Notes under the pieces: model-generated | Told to the model about the DNA's origin: nothing | Database searches by the model: none | The model's input: the letters and a program-made list of their open reading frames with translations, nothing else | In this document: positions 26,443 to 34,932 of the stretch, in pieces | How positions within the stretch are numbered: position 1 is the stretch's first letter | Layout: each line of letters begins with the position of its first letter | Position numbers and translations under genes: made by a program | Assembly (NCBI GenBank): GCA_016703105.1 | Contig: JADJCS010000013.1 | Coordinates: 186,001 to 250,000 of the forward strand | Length of the DNA stretch: 64,000 bases | DNA from: Flavobacteriales bacterium | GTDB lineage: Bacteria; Bacteroidota; Bacteroidia; Flavobacteriales_F; PHOS-HE28 | Direction of reading: 5' to 3'

Positions 26443-26450
26443 GAAAACTA
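26443..26450 (-). promoter_or_regulatory. -7-like element TAGTTTTC six bases from the start codon
   Basis: The minus strand reads TAGTTTTC, 6 bases, then the ATG at 26436. It is a two-step variant of TAnnTTTG but sits exactly where other starts in the window have the element. Confidence 0.35.
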
Positions 26451-26476
26451 GCGAATGTGCAGGGGCTTGGTGATCA

Positions 26477-27409
26477 TCACCGCTTCGGCGCCACCAGGAT
26501 CGCACGCATGACCTGCCGGGCACGCCGGGGCTTGCCTAGGAAATAGAACGGATGCTCGAGCATCGCGAGGAACCAACGCCGCTTGTCCATGTTGTTCATG
26601 GCCATGCCGGGCACGTGGCTCAAATGCGAATCACAGACACCGATAAGATGCGACCGTTCCGCACCGGAACACAGCGCGGCCAGGCGCAACCATTGAGCAT
26701 GCGCAAGCGATGGATATTGCTCACCGCGAACAGCCCGGTGGCCGTGATCCCCTGACCGTGTTTGCGGTAGAAGCTCGCTTCGCCTCCCGCGTTCCTCAAG
26801 CGGCCCTGGCAAGCGGCGCAGGCGAACAACCAGAGATCATAGCTACCCGCCCGCCATCCGGCGCGGGAGAAGATCATCCTTCGCAATGCGGGGGTGTTCC
26901 GGTAGATGAACGCGCTGGTATGGAAGGGTGCTCGCAGGCGCACCACCTCCCGCACACCCATGCTTTCCGGCGATCACCATGCGATGGACCGAGCGAGGCA
27001 CCGAGCCGATCGACGCCGCGTGTCGCATGATACGTACCCATGCAGGAAGGATCCGCCTCCATCATATCGATCGACGTTGCAACTTCTGGGGATCGAGCCA
27101 GCCATCGTCGCCGTCGAGGAACATGGCGTAGTCGCCGGACGCGCGTTGCAGGAGGTCCAGGCAATTGGCGCGGCCGGTGGTGTGACCCTCGATGCGCCAT
27201 TTCCTTTCTCCCTTCCGATGGAACACCGTGATGCGTGGATCCATGGCCGCGTAGCGATCGCAGATCGCCGGCGTATCGTCCGTGGAGGCGTCCTCGCCGA
27301 TCAGGATCTCGAGTTCGTGCGTCGTTCGCTGGGCCAAAACGCTGTCCAGGCATTCGGCCAGGTACGCTTCGTGTTGGAAGGCGAGGACGATCACCGAGAC
27401 GCGGGCCAT
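26477..27409 (-). pseudogene. Glycosyltransferase family 2 broken by several frameshifts
   Basis: Starts at the ATG at 27409 with ARVSVIVLAFQHEAYLAECL, EILIGEDASTDDTPAICD and YAMFLDGDDGWLDPQKL, a GT2 nucleotide site and DGDD metal motif. Near 27075 the frame changes (SIDMMEADPSCMGTYHATR). Near 26960 it changes again (PFHTSAFIYRNTPALRRM, SYDLWLFACAACQG, ASFYRKHGQGITATG), and near 26700 to the tail ending AMLEHPFYFLGKPRRARQ at 26477. The ordered, conserved pieces show a gene that is or was recently whole, about 310 residues. It adjoins another heavily frameshifted transferase. Confidence 0.75.
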
Positions 27410-27416
27410 GGGGCGG

Positions 27417-28439
27417 TCAGTCGGCGTTGGGCAGTGAAAGGTCCGCGCCTGAAAGGCCCTTCCACGCGGTGAGGATCGCCTGGCGTCGTGCGGCATCCAC
27501 CAACACCTTGTCATGCACGCCGAACCGATCAGGGCCGGTGTATGGGACTGGCAGCTGATGACCAAGAACAGCGAGCTTCTCCGCAAGGCGTAGATAGAAC
27601 GCGGAGGGAGCTGAGCAGAAGTCCTCGTGGGCGATGGAGAGCGCGTTCCGCGGCATGCCGGCCAGCTCCACTTCGATCCCGACCTGGGTGTGGTACACCT
27701 GCCCGGCCACTTGCTGCACGGGGTCGAGGTCCTTGAGCTGCTGATACTCCTTCGGCTTCACGGAGAACCACGTGCGCTCCTCCCCGAAATATTGCTGGCG
27801 CGCCTTCAGCAGCGACTGGATGTTGAAGAACGGGTGGCGGTAGGTGTGGATGAAAAGGGCCCTTGGAAAAATGCGTTGCAAAGCGGCCAGGTTGTATTGC
27901 AGGATGATGCCTTTCGTAGCGAAGGGCCGATCGAAAGCCGCTTCGATGGCCGCCACACCGGCACGAAAACCGATGATGTCAATGCGTGCCTCCTGCTCGG
28001 GCGTTATCCATTCGGGGTCCACATTGGGGATGAAGCGTCTCCAGAAATACCAGAACTCGTTCGGCTGCAACATGCCCTTGGTCTTTCCGATATGGCTCTC
28101 GAAAGCGGAGGTGTGCTGCACGGGGTCGCCCAATTCATCCTTGTAATTGAACACGGGATCGGTGAGCAATCGCTGGATGCGTCCACCGAGGTAGGGCGCG
28201 CCATAGAACCGGGAGAGCAAATTGGAGGGCACCGCGAAGAGGCCGGTGGCCGCGAGCCATTGCATCAGCAGGGTGGTTCCGCTCCGCGGAGCACCGACCA
28301 CGAAAACCACTGGGAACCTGGGCTCCTTCGGGAGGTCCATTCCCGCCTCCGCGCTGCCGAGCGTACCGTTCAGTTCGTTCAGAAGGTCCTCCAGCCGATC
28401 GTTCCGCTTGAAGACCTCCCGGCGCCTTTCGTGTTCCAT
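27417..28439 (-). CDS. Sulfotransferase family protein
   Basis: 340 residues from the ATG at 28439. FVVGAPRSGTTLLMQWL near 47-62 is the 5'-phosphosulfate-binding loop for PAPS. FIHTYRHPFFNIQSLLKAR is the 3'-phosphate-binding segment (R-x-P-x-x-x-x-x-S pattern). These two motifs define the Sulfotransfer superfamily. It would move sulfate from PAPS to a hydroxyl or amine. With a second sulfotransferase at 32833-33645 it implies a sulfated glycan. It begins 10 bases after the ATP-grasp gene stop. Confidence 0.88.
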   Translation of the reverse strand: MEHERRREVFKRNDRLEDLLNELNGTLGSAEAGMDLPKEPRFPVVFVVGAPRSGTTLLMQWLAATGLFAVPSNLLSRFYGAPYLGGRIQRLLTDPVFNYKDELGDPVQHTSAFESHIGKTKGMLQPNEFWYFWRRFIPNVDPEWITPEQEARIDIIGFRAGVAAIEAAFDRPFATKGIILQYNLAALQRIFPRALFIHTYRHPFFNIQSLLKARQQYFGEERTWFSVKPKEYQQLKDLDPVQQVAGQVYHTQVGIEVELAGMPRNALSIAHEDFCSAPSAFYLRLAEKLAVLGHQLPVPYTGPDRFGVHDKVLVDAARRQAILTAWKGLSGADLSLPNAD

Positions 28440-28449
28440 CGCCGTGGGT

Positions 28450-29448
28450 TCAGATGCCCTGCACTTTGAGCTGTTCCCGGAAGAAGCGGTCTTGGGGACC
28501 ACCCATCACATGCAATTCCTTCATCATCACCACATCGCGCTGGTAGTCGCCCATACTCGGTTCCACGGCCTCGCCATGGATCATGCGCACGATCTTCCCA
28601 GGGAAGTCGGCACCTGCGAAATGGCTCACGGGATAACCTCCACCAAAACGAAGGTTAACCTCCAGCACCGAGGCCACATCACCGTCCACGAAGAGGTCGG
28701 CATCCAACGGTCCTGCATGCCCAAGAAGTCCTGCGAGCCGCTCGCCCAAAGCCAGCAGCCCTGGATGCTCCACCGTGATGGCCTGCTCGGTCTCGCCCAT
28801 GCGCGAAAGGGATTTGCGCCAGGGTACCACCGAGATCACGCGTCCGTCCAGATCGTTGAGGATGTCGAAATCATAGGCTGTTCCACCCAAGGTGCCTTGC
28901 ACGATCATGTCCGGTTCAAGCCCGAAGAAGACCTCCATCTGATGCGCGTTCTCCGCCTTGAAGGTGTTCCGGCTACCGAAGCCAGAGCGCGGTTTCACAT
29001 AGAGCGGGAAGCTCACCTCGCCGTTGCTCAAAGCCTCGTGTACAGAAGCGAGCGAGGTGAAGGTGCGCGCCGTGGGAATACCGTTCGCTACGAGGAAATC
29101 ATGGGTTCGCACTTTGTCGAAGCAGATATCTGCCGCTTCCGCAGAAGGAATGAAGGGCTTCACACCAAGGGCCTTCAAGGCATCCACCACCTTGCTGAGC
29201 CGGTGCACATCCGTGTCGAAGAAAGAAAGCAAGCCATCGATGCGCTCGCGCTGACATAGATCGAGCACGGCGTCGGTATATCCCGGATCGCTGATCGGCG
29301 GCATCAGGAAGGCCGCATCGCACGCATGGAAACCGGAGGTCCATTCGGTGTTGCTGGTGCCGATGATCCGGTCGCCGGGAGCCAGGTGCGCCCTGAACAG
29401 TTCGGCGATGTAGCCGCGCTTGCCGATGCAGGAGAAGAGCAGGTTCAT
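28450..29448 (-). CDS. ATP-grasp enzyme (carbamoyl-phosphate-synthase-like / PylC-like)
   Basis: 332 residues. The N-terminal pre-ATP-grasp Rossmann-like domain begins MNLLFSCIGKRGYIAEL. The ATP-grasp core follows: DKVRTHDFLVANGIPTART, SFPLYVKPRSGFGSRN (first ATP-lysine and glycine loop), DMIVQGTLGGTAYDFD, DADLFVDGDVASVLEVNLRFGGGYP (metal ligands E and N). The fold joins a carboxylate to an amine or thiol via an acyl phosphate. Its ATG overlaps the decarboxylase stop (ATGA), so the two are coupled. It likely makes an amide in a glycan substituent or precursor; this is inferred from position only. Confidence 0.85.
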   Translation of the reverse strand: MNLLFSCIGKRGYIAELFRAHLAPGDRIIGTSNTEWTSGFHACDAAFLMPPISDPGYTDAVLDLCQRERIDGLLSFFDTDVHRLSKVVDALKALGVKPFIPSAEAADICFDKVRTHDFLVANGIPTARTFTSLASVHEALSNGEVSFPLYVKPRSGFGSRNTFKAENAHQMEVFFGLEPDMIVQGTLGGTAYDFDILNDLDGRVISVVPWRKSLSRMGETEQAITVEHPGLLALGERLAGLLGHAGPLDADLFVDGDVASVLEVNLRFGGGYPVSHFAGADFPGKIVRMIHGEAVEPSMGDYQRDVVMMKELHVMGGPQDRFFREQLKVQGI

Positions 29449-30712
29449 GCGATAGGATAGGTCGTCATCAGGTCGTCCAGTGTCTCAGCGCGCCGCGCGA
29501 CCGTCATGGTGCTGTTCGCATCCACAGCGATAATGGCCGGTGCGGTTTCGATGAAGGGCGGCTTCAAGACCACGGTATAGGCGCCGGTGTTCGCGAAGAC
29601 GACGTGGTCACCCACGGCCAGGTCGGTATGCGCACCGCTGTGCAGGATGTCGATCTCCATGCAGGTGTAGCCGCTTACCACCCACCGGCAGGCCGGAGCC
29701 GCAGCACGTTCACCAGGCACTACGAGCAGGGGCATATCGAACGTGTTGAGCGTCGGCTTCACGTTGTAGATGCTGCCCGTAACGATGGCATGCCGGACCC
29801 CGCCGATGGTTTTGGTGGCGGCAACGCGGCACACGAACTCCAGCACGTCGGAGAATAAGCCCATGCCCGGTTCCACGATCAGCTCCGGGGCATCGGGGCC
29901 GACGCCATAGCGCTCGCGCATTGGGGTCGCGATGGCCTCCGCATATTCAGCATAGGTGGGAGGTGGCTTCTTGAACTGGGCCCGCAAGGCCTCCGGCATC
30001 GGGCCCGCAAGGCCTCCACCCACATCGATGAACTTGGGCGGTCCAGCACTGAAAAGCCGGTCGACCAAGCCGATCATGCGCTCCGTGCGCTGCCGGTAGG
30101 ACGCAGCGGATCGATCGCCACCGAAGTGGCCATGCAGGCCTTCCACCGCGACGTTGCCCTTTTCGGCCAGGCGTGCATGGGCTGTAGCGAGTTCCTCCCC
30201 CTCCGCATCGATCCCGAAACGGGAACGCTTCAGCCCGTCCAACGCGAAGTTGACACGAAGGCCAACACGAAGTGTGCGGTCAGGATGACGCTGCGCGATG
30301 GCGCGCACCACCTCCACTTCCTGCGAACTGTCCACGTTCACCAGAGAACTGGCGAGCAAGGCGCGCTCGAGCAAGGCTTCGGACTTCACCGGGCCGTTCA
30401 GCAGAATGCGCTGCGGCGCGCCGCCAACCGACATGCCAGATCGTACTCCATGCCGGAGACCACCTCGGCGTAAGCCCCCTCGGCGTATGTGAGCGCACAA
30501 AGCGAAGGGATGTAGTTGGTCTTGTACGAATGGCCGATGGCGGTGCGTGCATAGATCGCTCGGAACGCTTGGGTCAGCTCGCGGATATTGGACCGCGCGC
30601 GCTCCAGATCCAGCAGGTAGAACGACGTACCGTGATCAGCGTGCAACCTTTCCAGCGCCGTTCGGCCCAACCTCGCGGCGAGGGGCATGGAACCAACGGG
30701 AACGGCGTTCAT
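29445..30712 (-). CDS. PLP-dependent decarboxylase (LysA/ornithine decarboxylase fold III), one frame break
   Basis: About 422 residues from the ATG at 30712. IGHSYKTNYIPSL carries the PLP lysine (K64). After a one-base indel near 30415-30425 the protein goes on in the next frame with RILLNGPVKSEALLE, GLHGHFGGDRSAASY, FIDVGGGLAGPMPEAL (Gly-rich phosphate loop), LIVEPGMGLFSDVLEF, and GYTCMEIDILHSG with the second-subunit active-site cysteine. Family members decarboxylate diaminopimelate, ornithine, arginine or carboxynorspermidine. The YKTN instead of YSVKAN and its partner genes argue against housekeeping lysine synthesis. It is coupled to the methyltransferase and ATP-grasp genes. Confidence 0.85.
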
Positions 30713-31584
30713 ACTGGTAGCAGCAGATTGTCGATGTGCCATTCCGTGCCTGTGCGCGAACGGACCGTGTCCCCAGCGGCCACCTCCGGAGCCGGATGCA
30801 CCCAGCCTACCGAACCGTTGCGGAAGATGAGCGCATCGCGGAACATCAACTCTTGCTGCCACAGCACGGTTGTGAACGAACCCGGCGCGTTCATGGTGAG
30901 CGCGAGGTGATCCGGCCAGGGTGTTGCGGGCAGGGAATAGTCGACCGTGTGCCATGGCCGTACTTCGGAGAGCGCACGGGCATCGGGCAAAAGGACGACG
31001 CCCGCGTCATCGCGCACCGGGAAAGCCTCCTTCGGGGGGCGATGGCCCATGGCCGATCGGAAACTGTCCATGCGCATGCCGAAAGCGACCTCCAGTTCCT
31101 TCACACCTCGATCCAGATCGGCCATGCGCGAGGCGAAATGCTGCGAGCGGCAGTCCAATGCTTGTGCGGTGTAGCGCACCTGGTCGGGTACTCGCACGGC
31201 ACCCGGCCTCAGATGCCGACCGAGATCATGGACCATGGCCGACGCCCCATGATCGCGTCGTGGATCCTTTAAATACACCATGGCCAGTAGCACATCGAAC
31301 GGACCATGCTCCTCCAGTCCAATGGCGTTCAGGTCGCCTTGCAGGAACGTTGTCCGGTCCGCCACGCCATTCTCCGTGGCGAGCGCGCGGGCCAATGCGA
31401 GGTCCGCGAAGTCCACCCCCACTACGATGGCTCCGGCCTGTGCGGCCCAGACGGAAAGAAGACCACTGCCACATCCGGCGTCCAGCACCATTTGGCCGGG
31501 CTTGACCACCTCCTGGATGATCCGCCGCAGCGCCAGTGCCCTGGGCTTGCGTCGCAACAAAGCATAGTGCTGATGCGCGTTCAT
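30709..31584 (-). CDS. SAM-dependent methyltransferase (PRMT-like class I)
   Basis: 291 residues from the ATG at 31584; codons upstream overlap the DegT gene end and look non-coding. GQMVLDAGCGSGLLSVWAAQ near 30-49 is the SAM-binding motif I, followed by IVVGVDFADLALARA (acidic ribose-binding end of strand 2). The C-terminal half (HTVDYSLPATPWPDHLALT, GTEWHIDNLLLPV) is a beta-rich domain like the barrel of arginine-methyltransferase relatives. It could methylate the amine made by the adjacent decarboxylase, or a sugar. Four-base overlap with that gene. Confidence 0.8.
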   Translation of the reverse strand: MNAHQHYALLRRKPRALALRRIIQEVVKPGQMVLDAGCGSGLLSVWAAQAGAIVVGVDFADLALARALATENGVADRTTFLQGDLNAIGLEEHGPFDVLLAMVYLKDPRRDHGASAMVHDLGRHLRPGAVRVPDQVRYTAQALDCRSQHFASRMADLDRGVKELEVAFGMRMDSFRSAMGHRPPKEAFPVRDDAGVVLLPDARALSEVRPWHTVDYSLPATPWPDHLALTMNAPGSFTTVLWQQELMFRDALIFRNGSVGWVHPAPEVAAGDTVRSRTGTEWHIDNLLLPV

Positions 31585-31591
31585 CGGGGGG

Positions 31592-31599
31592 CAAAGGTG
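31592..31599 (-). promoter_or_regulatory. -7-like element CACCTTTG seven bases from the start codon
   Basis: The minus strand has CACCTTTG, 7 bases, then the ATG at 31584. One mismatch (first base) to TAnnTTTG, and it lies in the 40-base gap after the DegT gene. Confidence 0.35.
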
Positions 31600-31624
31600 C
31601 CGTTTTTCGTGACCCGGACCGGGG

Positions 31625-32767
31625 TCACAAGCCAGCGCGTACGATGCCTGCGATACGGGGCACCAATTCAGGGTGCATGTCGGCGAACAGCGGCAAGCAC
31701 AGCACACGCTGTGCGATGGACCGGCTCACAGCGCATGCTTCGGACACCACATAGGGCAACGTGTCGAGCGAGGGATAGAAGTAACGGCGGGGCTCGATGT
31801 GTTCGGCCCGTAGGGCTTCGCGCACTTTCAACAGGCGTGCTTCGGTGTCGAACACCACCGGGAAATAGGCATGGTTGTAATCGGTCCCCTCGCGCACGTG
31901 GAGCAGTTCCAGTGCGGTGATGTCCCCCAGCGCATCGCGGTAGGCCTCCCAGGAGATCTTGCGGGAACGGGCGATATGGTCCATGCTATCCAACACCAGG
32001 TGACCCATGGCCGCGTGGGCCTCGCTCATTTTGCCATTGATCCCAATGCCCTGGAACGCTTCCGGACCGTTGTGCCCGAAATTGCGCATGTAGGACAGCT
32101 TATGACCGAGCTCCGCATTGCGCGCGATCACCGCACCCCCTTCGATGGTGTGGAACAATTTGGTCGCGTGGAAACTGAGCGTGGTGACGTCGCCGTATGC
32201 GGTGATGGGCTTGCCCAGGTAGCGCACGCCGAACACATGGGCCCCGTCGTAGAGGATCCGGAGGCCATGTCGATCAGCGATGTCCTGTAATTCCTCCGTC
32301 GCGCAGGGCACGCCGAACACATGCGTGGCGAGGATCCCAGTTGTACGGGGGGTGATGGCCCGCTCCACCGCTTTCGGGTCGATGGTGAGATGCACCGGAT
32401 CGATGTCCGCGAAGACCGGTGTGCAGTTCTCCCAAACAGCGCTGCTCACCGTGGCCACGTAGCTGAACGGCGTCACGATCACCTCATCGCGCAGATCCAA
32501 GGCCTTGATGCCGATCTGCAAGGCCACGGTGCCGTTGTTCAGCACGAAGAGGTCCGGGGCGTTCAGGTATTCCCTCAACCGGTTCTCCAGGTCCTTCACC
32601 AGTGGGCCGTGGTTGGTGAGCCAGCCCCGCTCCCACACCCCGCGCATCAGTTCGGTGTACGCGGCGAGGTCGGGCAAGAACGTGCGGGTAACAGGGATGG
32701 GCCGCACTTCCGCTGCGGAGGCTCCGACGACCTCGTGCGTATCGATCAGGTGCGACGGGCGTTCCAT
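31625..32767 (-). CDS. DegT/DnrJ/EryC1/StrS family aminotransferase
   Basis: 380 residues of a fold-I PLP enzyme that aminates keto-sugars bound to a nucleotide. LNNGTVALQIGIKAL binds the PLP phosphate, ILYDGAHVFGVRY holds the Asp174 that contacts the PLP ring nitrogen, and TLSFHATKLFHTIEGGAV has the Schiff-base Lys203. Later RRYFYPSLDTLPYV is a substrate-loop region. Some family members are dehydratases or regulators, but the lysine is present. It suggests an amino sugar in the polysaccharide. A TATCTTTG element lies 17 bases before the ATG. Confidence 0.92.
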   Translation of the reverse strand: MERPSHLIDTHEVVGASAAEVRPIPVTRTFLPDLAAYTELMRGVWERGWLTNHGPLVKDLENRLREYLNAPDLFVLNNGTVALQIGIKALDLRDEVIVTPFSYVATVSSAVWENCTPVFADIDPVHLTIDPKAVERAITPRTTGILATHVFGVPCATEELQDIADRHGLRILYDGAHVFGVRYLGKPITAYGDVTTLSFHATKLFHTIEGGAVIARNAELGHKLSYMRNFGHNGPEAFQGIGINGKMSEAHAAMGHLVLDSMDHIARSRKISWEAYRDALGDITALELLHVREGTDYNHAYFPVVFDTEARLLKVREALRAEHIEPRRYFYPSLDTLPYVVSEACAVSRSIAQRVLCLPLFADMHPELVPRIAGIVRAGL

Positions 32768-32784
32768 GCGTGGCAGCTACTGGT

Positions 32785-32792
32785 CAAAGATA
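32785..32792 (-). promoter_or_regulatory. -7 element TATCTTTG
   Basis: Exact TAnnTTTG match on the minus strand, 17 bases before the ATG of the DegT gene at 32767, in the 65-base gap after the sulfotransferase gene. Confidence 0.5.
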
Positions 32793-32832
32793 GCCCGTTG
32801 GGACCGGAAGGGTCCACCTTCGCCGGACGCGT

Positions 32833-33645
32833 TCAGCGGCTTTCCTGAAGATCGATCGGCCCGCCGAGGACGGATTCCAACACGCGGTGGTGCGGGGCGA
32901 ACCATGCGGTGAGGCGCTCACGCAGCTCGCTGGACATTCCGTGACTATATGGACGCTCGTTCGAACGGATGCGGGAAAGCCCCTCCTGCGGCGGCAAAGG
33001 CCCCAGGCCCATGGTGGCACAGATACTGTCCACTACCACGTGGGGTGCGGACTTGAACTCCGGATAGGCGAAGACGTGCACGCGATCGCGACCGAAAAGC
33101 TTGATGTAGCGCTCCAACTGCGGCGCATAAACGCCACGGTCCAGGTAACGATGGGCGACATGCATCGGCTTGCCCGAGATCTCATCCTCCACCGCCTGCT
33201 CGAAGGTCCGCGGATCGTGGTAGTCGGGGAAGAACGGGGTGTTCTCGAACTGGCGGAACATGTTCCACGCCGAGAAGGCGCGCTGCACCGGATCGCGCAG
33301 GACGGCGAACAGTTCCGCGTCCGGCAAGTGTTTTTTGATCCGTTCCGGCGCTAGTGGGTTGTACAGGTAGCCCGCGCTTGCCTCGAAAGTGATCGGCTCC
33401 GGGCCCCGCAAGGGCACCAACGGGAATTGCTTGAAGTAATACGCCATGCCTTTGGCGAACTCGTCCTCCCGGTTGAAGAAGTGGGGCTCCTTCACCTTCG
33501 GCGCCAGGATACGCGGATGGAGCCGCAGCATCTCGAACAACGCGGAGGTCCCCGCCTTCTGGGTACCCAAAACCAGGAACGCTGGTTTGAGCCGCGAGCG
33601 CAACGGATCGAAAAGGCGCTTGGTGCGATGGAGTGGGTCGGCCAT
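32833..33645 (-). CDS. Sulfotransferase (heparan-sulfate-sulfotransferase-like)
   Basis: 270 residues from the ATG at 33645, which lies 11 bases after the wzt stop. PAFLVLGTQKAGTSALFEML near 21-40 is the PAPS 5'-phosphosulfate loop of the GTQKxGTT type seen in heparan sulfate N- and O-sulfotransferases. LFAVLRDPVQRAFSAW near 112-127 is the 3'-phosphate motif (R and S residues). KEPHFFNREDEF is the typical K-E-x-x-F-F segment of that group. It probably sulfates the exported glycan in the cytoplasm before Wzm/Wzt export. Confidence 0.92.
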   Translation of the reverse strand: MADPLHRTKRLFDPLRSRLKPAFLVLGTQKAGTSALFEMLRLHPRILAPKVKEPHFFNREDEFAKGMAYYFKQFPLVPLRGPEPITFEASAGYLYNPLAPERIKKHLPDAELFAVLRDPVQRAFSAWNMFRQFENTPFFPDYHDPRTFEQAVEDEISGKPMHVAHRYLDRGVYAPQLERYIKLFGRDRVHVFAYPEFKSAPHVVVDSICATMGLGPLPPQEGLSRIRSNERPYSHGMSSELRERLTAWFAPHHRVLESVLGGPIDLQESR

Positions 33646-33656
33646 ATGCTCGAACG

Positions 33657-34928
33657 CTACACGACCGGGCCCCGGTTCCATTGGAGCAGAGGCCGGACCA
33701 CGCCTTTGTGTTTGCGGAAGTAGCTGCCCGCGCGCCGCGCATCGTGGATGGTGAAGGCGATGGTCTCCTCGCAGCGGAAATAGAACTTGCCGCGCTTCAT
33801 GAAATTCACCGCCACACGGTAGTCGCCGGAATTGAGCAGATCGGCCGGTACAGCACATCGCACGCTGTGCGGGCCCAGACCGAACGGCTCGGACCCGCGC
33901 TGGGTATCGAGGTAGGTGCTGGTGAACACGAGCACGTCGTCCTCGTTGATCAGGTTGATGCCCACGTTCATCTCCTCGTCCACCACGCCCAGGTTCTCGA
34001 AGTCGATCCGTACGGCGAAATCGTCGTTCACCGCGAGGAGATCATCCGGTGCGCCGTGGCGAACGAGTTCCACACCCCGAAGTTGGAGGTCCTCTTTACC
34101 GGGTCGTTCACTCTCACGCCACGCGATACGCTCGCGCTGCACGGTGTAGGTATGGAGGTAGCTGCGCACCACCTCGTCCGTTGGGCCGTCCATCACCACT
34201 TTTCCGTCCTGTAACCAGATCACCCGGGTGCAGAGGCTTTGCACCGAGACCATGTTGTGGCTGACGAAGAGCACGGTGCGGCCGCTCTGCGACACGTCCT
34301 TCATCTTGCCCAGGCACTTCCGCTGGAATTCAGCGTCGCCCACGGCGAGCACCTCATCGATGATCATGACCTCGGGCTCCAGGTGCGCGGCCACAGCGAA
34401 CCCGAGCCGCACCTTCATACCGGAACTGTACCGTTTCACGGGCGTATCCACGTGGTGTTTGATGCCGCTGAAGGCGATGATATCCTCCAGCTTGGTGTCC
34501 ACCTCGCTCTTGCGCATGCCGAGAATGGTACCGTTCAAGTAGATGTTCTCCCGGCCGGTGAGTTCTGGATTGAAGCCGGTGCCCACTTCCAGCAGGCTGT
34601 TCACGCGACCCCGCATGCGGATGCGGCCTTCGGTAGGGCTGGTGATGCGCGACAACAGTTTCAGCAAGGTGCTTTTGCCCGCACCGTTGCGCCCGATGAT
34701 GCCGAGGATCTCCCCTTCCTCCACGCGGAAGTCCACACCGCGGAGCGCCCAGAAATCCTCGCCGGATCGTTGCTCGTCCACCGCGTCCAGCGTAGCGAGG
34801 GGGTTCGGCTGTCCGCGCAGCCGCGCCCAACCTGCGCGCAGTTCATCGCTCAGCGTGGCGCCGCCGATCACGCCCAGGCGGTAGCGCTTCTTCAATCCCT
34901 CTACCTCGATGACGGTGCGGCGGGCCAT
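33657..34928 (-). CDS. wzt: ABC transporter ATP-binding protein for polysaccharide export (Wzt, with C-terminal domain)
   Basis: 423 residues. Walker A GRNGAGKST at 79-87, signature YSSGMKVRLGFA near 167-178, Walker B EVMIIDEV near 186-193, and LFVSHNM with the H-loop. Beyond residue about 250 is an extra beta-sandwich domain (FAVRIDFENLGVVDEEMN, SGDYRVAVNFMKRGKFYF), the Wzt C-terminal domain that in O-antigen exporters recognises the end of the finished glycan. It is 4 bases downstream of wzm. This implies chain synthesis is completed in the cytoplasm. Confidence 0.94.
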   Translation of the reverse strand: MARRTVIEVEGLKKRYRLGVIGGATLSDELRAGWARLRGQPNPLATLDAVDEQRSGEDFWALRGVDFRVEEGEILGIIGRNGAGKSTLLKLLSRITSPTEGRIRMRGRVNSLLEVGTGFNPELTGRENIYLNGTILGMRKSEVDTKLEDIIAFSGIKHHVDTPVKRYSSGMKVRLGFAVAAHLEPEVMIIDEVLAVGDAEFQRKCLGKMKDVSQSGRTVLFVSHNMVSVQSLCTRVIWLQDGKVVMDGPTDEVVRSYLHTYTVQRERIAWRESERPGKEDLQLRGVELVRHGAPDDLLAVNDDFAVRIDFENLGVVDEEMNVGINLINEDDVLVFTSTYLDTQRGSEPFGLGPHSVRCAVPADLLNSGDYRVAVNFMKRGKFYFRCEETIAFTIHDARRAGSYFRKHKGVVRPLLQWNRGPVV

Positions 34929-34932
34929 GGCA

